Assembly (NCBI GenBank): GCA_019054805.1
Contig: JAHQIY010000036.1
Coordinates: 124,001 to 188,000, forward strand
DNA length: 64,000 bases
Direction: 5' to 3'
DNA from: Brachionus manjavacas
Lineage: Eukaryota; Rotifera; Eurotatoria; Ploima; Brachionidae
Part shown: piece after piece, positions 58,833 through 64,000 of the stretch
Numbering within the stretch: position 1 is the first letter of the stretch
Layout: every line of letters begins with the position of its first letter
The notes under the pieces: model-generated
What the model was told of the DNA's origin: nothing
Seen by the model: the letters and a program-made list of their open reading frames with translations, nothing else
Databases searched by the model: none
Program-made: the position numbers and the translations under genes

Positions 58833-59831
58833 ATCAGATAAAAAGTGATTCAATTAAAGCTAAGTTTATCGAATGGAGTTGAAATAGTGTTGCCAAAATG
58901 ACAATAGTGTTAAGATATAGGAATCACAACTTTATAAGCGAGTAAGGCGGCAACTTGAAGCTCATGATCATGATCACTTGAACAAAAAATAATTGATTAA
59001 AATCTTAATAAAAATGATGAAAAAAACTTTTTTAAAATACTTTTTAATTAAACAAAAATGTTTATTATTTTGATTAAATAAATATTTTTTTTTCCAATTG
59101 ATCTTTAATTGATTTTTATTAAACATTTATTCGAAAATTTTTAAGACCAATTTAAAATCCACATTTAAGCATTCAAATTGTGGCTTTAAATCATGTTTTA
59201 ATATTAAATTTAATATATTACAGCGGAAAAAAGTTAAATATTGTATTGCAAAATATTAAAATATTGATTTAGATTTTATTTTACTTTAGATAAAAATTCA
59301 TCTAACTTTCTATAGATTAACTTTTTAGTCAAAGATTGAGGATCGATGACTATTTATATTTTAGTAAATTCCACTGTTGAATTAACCCCCTTTAAAAAAA
59401 AGGTTTATTTATTCTGTTTTATCTTATTTTTAAATAATTGGCTTTTTCAATTTTCTGAGTTTCAGTAAATTATAATACATCCTAATGCATCAACTTAATT
59501 GAAAATCTTCTTACGTTTTTCTTCATTTCAATATTTATCCTCTTTTATAGAGGATAAAGGAAAAAAAAGGTTAAAAAAAGAAATTTAAAAAGTGGCTATT
59601 CAAGGACAACATTAAAAAAATTTGAAATTTTTAAAAATTCACATAAAAGTAATTCGGCAAAAAAACTGTGAGAAAAAAGACAATTGGATTTGTGGAGATT
59701 GTTGGCCTAAAGGTTTGAGGCCAAATTAATAATATTATCTCATTTTTTTTTTACATGAATAACATTAAATTAGAATAAATTTTTTTTAATTCTCTTTATT
59801 TTATTAAAATTACGAAACATGATTAAGCTTA

Positions 59832-59925
59832 CTGACATGTCACTAATGTTGAAACAATTTTAGGCTATTTTCGGCATTAGTGACATGTCATTATTTCTTT
59901 TTGAAAACCAGTGTTCGATATTTAA
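59832..59925 (+). repeat. Fragment of the 2.6-kb element family
   Basis: Carries CTGACATGTCACTAATG, GGCTATTTTCGGCATTAG and TGACATGTCATTAT, followed by AACCAGTGTTCGATA. The last string is shared with 49530-49545, next to the right end of the 2.6-kb element. A solo terminal piece. Confidence 0.6.
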
Positions 59926-60278
59926 CCACAATAGTTGGGTATCCGAAGATAGTGACATAAAATCACTTAAATCGAGATTTTACGTTAGCTACCTGGCCTT
60001 TCGCCGAACTGCGATAGCCCTTCTGTATCAGACTCTCTAACAAAAACATTTTAAAAATTAATATTAGTAGTAGTTTTGACTGCACAAAGATTTTATACAT
60101 TTGACAAGCTCAACAACCCAAGATGCTGAACTGGAGCAGTCCGTGCTTCAATTGCTATGTGACTTGTATCATTTGTCTGCCTCATTATTGAAGTTATTTG
60201 TTTCACTTTGATTGACCACTTGTTCGAATAAATTATTCCATTTGTTCGCTTTTCAATTGGGAAGAAAGTTTTCTACTG

Positions 60279-60882
60279 TGGCCACTCTGGTAGCCAAAGT
60301 TTTCTACTGTCGAGTGGTAATCTTTAATTTTCGGAACGTAAATTTTTGAGTGATAATTCTCAAATAATGACCTCTAACTGTGCCAGCTTGACCTTCTGAA
60401 CTCCTTCGAATAGTTAGTCTGATGTGCCAATGCACTTCTTCTTTTCTTCGAAGGATTTTAAAGTATTGTATAAGGTGCCTATACAATATATTTCTAAAGC
60501 ATGGCATTTTTATATTTTTTGGTCTTTTGGCGATATTTTTGAAAATAAGCTTAAAAAAGTCAAGAAAAAATTAAGTTTTTTTTTCTAATTTTTTTAAAAA
60601 TTTATTTATCGAAAAAATAAAAAGAAAAAAAATTGTTCGTGTATAGTCTATTAAAAGAAATCCTTGCTATGAAGTGCATGCATCAAATTCCAAATACCAG
60701 ATTTGACCAGCACATCATCTATGTTATTTCTTGTAAATTTCTTTCATTTTAATCCTGCGATCTCATTGAGACCAATTCACTTAGTTATTGAAATGTTTTC
60801 CTGATGAAGAATTAAAAAGAATCAATAATTTTCGATAATTTTGTTTATCTAAATAGCAAGTGGCCACTCTGGTAGCCAAAGT
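60279..60882. repeat. Direct repeats of GGCCACTCTGGTAGCCAAAG
   Basis: The 22-base string beginning TGGCCACTCTGGTAGCCAAA occurs at about 60279-60300 and again at about 60861-60882. The first copy is itself flanked by two copies of GTTTTCTACTGT. This layout suggests one or two element insertions or slipped duplications; the element is not identified. Confidence 0.55.
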
Positions 60883-61222
60883 ATAAAATATATATATATT
60901 AGTTAAATACAAAATATAAATTAACAAGAATGGTTCTTCAAAATATATTTAAATAAAATCAAGTACCGTGTGCAAACTGTTTGTCAAAATTCGCCAAACC
61001 TATTAGGATGGTAGTTGATGAAAATACAAACAGTTTCAAACTGTTTGTAAACTGTAAAAATAGTATTTTTAGAAGGTTTGGTTTAATAATTTTAAGCTTA
61101 CTAAACATCACAAAACACTTCAGTTATTTCATTTAATATTTATTTTGTTCTAAAATTCACGCTACCATTACCATTAAAATTAAAAACTACTTTTTAAACG
61201 AATATTTTATTTTAAAAAGTCA

Positions 61223-63173
61223 TTATTTAAACAAATACTGATTATTTTTCACTTGAATTATTCTCCAATCTAACTTGGAAAGCGATTGAAGATTTACAAT
61301 TGGCTTTTTAAATTTATGGATCCAAATCACGCCAAGTACAGCACATATTGCAGTCAAAAAATAAAATGCATCAGTCTGGACTATACATTCAGCACCGTAG
61401 CTTTGACAATTCTTGACAAAAATCAATTTTTTTTTAGATTCTTTGGACAAAAACAAGAATTTACTTTCTGCTCAAAATGAGAAACGCATGTATTCTCATG
61501 CATTGTTTTAAGGAAATCTCTAAAAAACTTTTTGTTCGTAATTTCCTTTAGATTGGGTTTTTTTTCGAAAACACATGCTTTTATGCTCAAAGCATCGACC
61601 AAATACAGGGCAAGAGTTGTCGGCCACTGAAGACCAATATTTGCGATCGTATTTAAAAGAGTCATGTAAGTCCCACCAATGTTTTTGTCTGAAATTTCAG
61701 TAAAAAAAGCTGTCTTGAACAAGGCCATACTAGAAAAAATAAGACAATATATGGTATTCAAAATCATGTACAAAAAAAAGTATTGAAACGTGTATTCATC
61801 ATTAACACTGCGGAATTGAGGAGTTATGTAAACCCAAATAGCGAGAAGCAAAGTAAAAACGATTCTTAAAAAAATGTTTTTTTTTTTTTAAATTTCAAAT
61901 TGAGATAAAAAAGTTAACTAATGTAAACCTAATAGGATAAACTTTGAGAAAAGCTTCTAGTGGTTTGGCTAAGTCGAAAAACTTGGAAGCCAAAATAGGT
62001 GTTAGTATCTGAATAAATTGAAAAAAGCCATTTAAAAGACCGAGTGTCTCTTTTGGAACTCCGGCTTCAATCATTTTTAAAATTCTAATTGAAGAAGTGG
62101 CAAAAGCGACCTTTTGAAAAATGTTTAAAAGAAAATTGTACAAAAATCATAAAATCATACCTTTGAAGTGAACAAAATAAGCAAAAGACTCTTGATAGGA
62201 TCAAGTTTTAAAATTTTATTCAGCAAACTAAATGTTTCTTTAATTGAAAAATTGTTGTCCAAAGCTTCTTCTTGGTAGAAATTTTTTTCTTTTTTGAAAA
62301 AAAGAATAAAAGTTGTTGAAACAATAAATACTAAGCCAAAAAAATGCATAAATCCTTTTTAAAACCTAAAATAAAATACAATTTATTTTATCTTTTCCAG
62401 ATTACCGCTAAGATCGACCAACCCATATCTCTTGCTTTCCCAGCCAAAAAATGGTCTTATGTAATTATTGGAAAAACTTTCTGACTCGAGAATTAGAAAT
62501 AAGGAATTTCCGACTAAAACACCTGCTGTCGATCCGGCATTGTTACATATCGAGGCCCAACTCGACTTTTCTCTAATTTAAAAATTAATTACTCAACACA
62601 TTTGAATTACACTATGATTACTTTGATAGCATGGTCAAACCCCAGCCATCTACAGCTATGTCCTGGGTCGCCGCCAAAAAGGTAAACATAAAAAAAATGC
62701 TCGTCAAAATGTAGATTTCTAAAGATTTTATTAAATACTAAATTAGATAATTTCAAAATTTAACAAATTTTACCATTAGAAGTGATCTTTTTGTTTTTTT
62801 CTATCATTTGATGAACATCACTAGCAAAAAGAATCATGAAAATGCCAATTAAGTATTGAATAGGCACAAGCCAACTTTTGCGTTTGCCAATTCGTTCAAT
62901 ATATAAGGAATCAACGATTGGAGCCCATAGTAGCTTGATGGCAAAAGGCCACGAGGCGAAACTGAATATAGCTTGGTGGGAATATGACACGTTTCTTGAG
63001 CTGAGTATATAAGGTAAACTAGCAGTTAGACCAAGAGGAATTCCTTGCAAAAAATACAAAAACATGAGAAACGAGATATTTTTCAAATCATTGTTGGTCT
63101 TTATTTCGATGTTCTTTTTCAGAACCGATATCATGATATCTTGAGATTTTGAGTTTGAGGAAGCAATTGTCAT
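61223..63173 (-). pseudogene. Second SLC33A1 paralogue with a one-base lesion
   Basis: Seven exons inferred on the minus strand: 62774-63173 (ATG at 63173), 62623-62718, 62406-62572, 62161-62354, 61929-62110, 61465-61864 and 61223-61411. Exon lengths 167, 194 and 182 equal those of the neighbouring intact copy. Blocks: LYFLQGIPLGLTASLPYIL, GKRKSWLVPIQYLIGIF, AATQDIAVDGW, SWASICNNAGSTAGVLVGNS, IGGTYMTLLNTIANIGLQWP. Oddities: exon 2 is 96 bases where 97 are needed. In the DGWGLT box the run of four G is only three (about 62639-62641), so the frame stops just after DGW. It has extra introns in the second loop and near the C-terminus, and lacks the intron before IGGTYM that the first copy has. 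Everything else is in frame, so this is either a very young pseudogene or a homopolymer sequencing error. Confidence 0.8.
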
Positions 63174-64000
63174 TATATGAAATTATTCATTACCGAAATT
63201 TTAGGATAAAAAGTTCTATTTTTTAATTTATATTTTATGTTTAATCTTGAAAAATTGCAACTTATTTTTTAAATTTTTAATTTTTCGAATATATTTAGAA
63301 AATATTATAATTTTTTGACAAAAAAAGTTAAACGTTTCAAAGTTTTTACCAATTATATACACCTGAAAACAACTAAAAATCAAAATTAAATTTACCCTTT
63401 TTTTTAAGGAATAAAAAGCAATTTATTGAACTATATTGTTCAATCAAAATAGTTTAAATTAAAAATTTATTCATAAAAAATTTAAATAAGGTAAAAAATA
63501 ATTTGAAACTAATTTCAAATATTACTAAAAATAATGTATGAATTAATATTTGTTTATGAAAAATTTATTTGTAAAAATAAACTATGACTTCTAATAGATT
63601 ACTAGGTAATTTGATTCAATTTTTTTTTTTAAATTTTTTTACAAAAAAAAAACGCAGTTAAGTGTCAGGAATCAAAATCTTAAATGCTATTTGAATTGAA
63701 AATATCGCGTACCCCATCTACGCTGTGGATTAAATGAAAATGTGCACGTTTCCCTTTTCAAACAAGAAAAGCAAACAAGGCTGCTTATCGCAACAGCTTC
63801 TTACAGAAGTTCCTTCGAAAACTTCGCAACAATTCCAACAGCCAAAACGCGAGAGCTAGTCTCTATCTTGTTTAATCATATAACTAATTTATAATTTATA
63901 ATTTATATTTTTGTAGCAATTTACGATATGTCTGACAATTCTTACTTTATATTTTAATAACAATTATTGTATAATTAGATTTAATTCTCAAATCAATAAT
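63174..64000. other. AT-rich intergenic DNA
   Basis: No gene seen. A less AT-rich stretch (about 63700-63860, including AAACGCGAGAGC) could be the edge of another gene or an element beyond the window, but nothing can be supported. Confidence 0.4.

Larger units (their letters stand above)
57853..61222. other. Intergenic DNA with repeats between the SLC33A1 copies
   Basis: About 3.4 kb. It contains a tandem pair of repeat units (58620-58832), a short copy of the ACATGTC-palindrome repeat (59832-59925) and a less AT-rich element-like segment (about 60090-60510) bordered by direct repeats. The minus-strand frame at 60304-60507 is part of that segment and is not recognised. The start of this interval holds the first SLC33A1 promoter. 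Confidence 0.5.

Noticed and set aside
61411-61465. Second frameshift in the SLC33A1 paralogue near its C-terminus
   Set aside because: A 53-bp GT/AG intron (61412-61464) joins the two frames in phase and restores the expected cysteine-containing sequence, so no lesion is needed.

Overview
The window is AT-rich animal DNA. The recognisable host genes are metazoan: an INCENP-type IN-box protein, TMEM258, an SLC33A1 acetyl-CoA transporter pair, a secreted leucine-rich-repeat protein and a vWA/Hint protein. Their introns are very short (47-63 bp in every intron resolved except three longer ones). A small compact invertebrate such as a monogonont rotifer would fit, but the species guess is inference. 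No tRNA, rRNA, CRISPR array or bacterial-type operon is visible.

Layout. 1-10 kb: a 300-aa protein ending in an Aurora-kinase-binding IN-box (1911-2813), then a two-exon gene A (7205-7856, minus). About 10.04-18.99 kb and 28.45-35.83 kb are the two arms of a large inverted duplication (palindrome) with a 9.5 kb spacer. The arms carry paralogues B (15869-17183, plus) and C (29275-30135, minus). B and C have an identical first 109 codons and identical upstream DNA, but their C-terminal halves are strongly diverged. The spacer holds a secreted LRR protein (minus), TMEM258 (plus, divergent from the LRR gene) and gene D (26371-26847). Outside the right arm lies gene E (36273-38050), in the mirror position of A. 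A, B, C, D and E share a short motif, roughly [QR]P-x-M-G-[IL]-x-[AS], and four of them have a second P-F-[IL] motif 20-60 residues later. This looks like a local, undescribed gene family whose members were partly spread by the inverted duplication.

38-46 kb: a membrane-anchored, catalytically dead trypsin-fold protein (38241-39114, minus), then a U-box/vWA gene (41697-43334) whose Hint domain (45268-45813) is separated from it by a decayed LINE. 46.9-54.8 kb is rich in non-autonomous DNA transposons: a 2.6 kb inverted-repeat element with a 1.16 kb TA-flanked element nested inside it, a 520 bp hAT-type MITE with a perfect 8-bp target duplication, and a second hAT-like MITE. A mitochondrial-type cysteine synthase (52180-53352) sits between the MITEs. 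55.7-63.2 kb: two tandem SLC33A1 paralogues (minus). The first is intact with six exons. The second keeps the same exon sizes but has different introns and one 1-base lesion in its most conserved motif.

Most of the remaining DNA is AT-rich intergenic sequence with short repeats. Exon boundaries were inferred by eye from reading frame, GT/AG sites and, where available, family knowledge. They have not been tested against transcripts.
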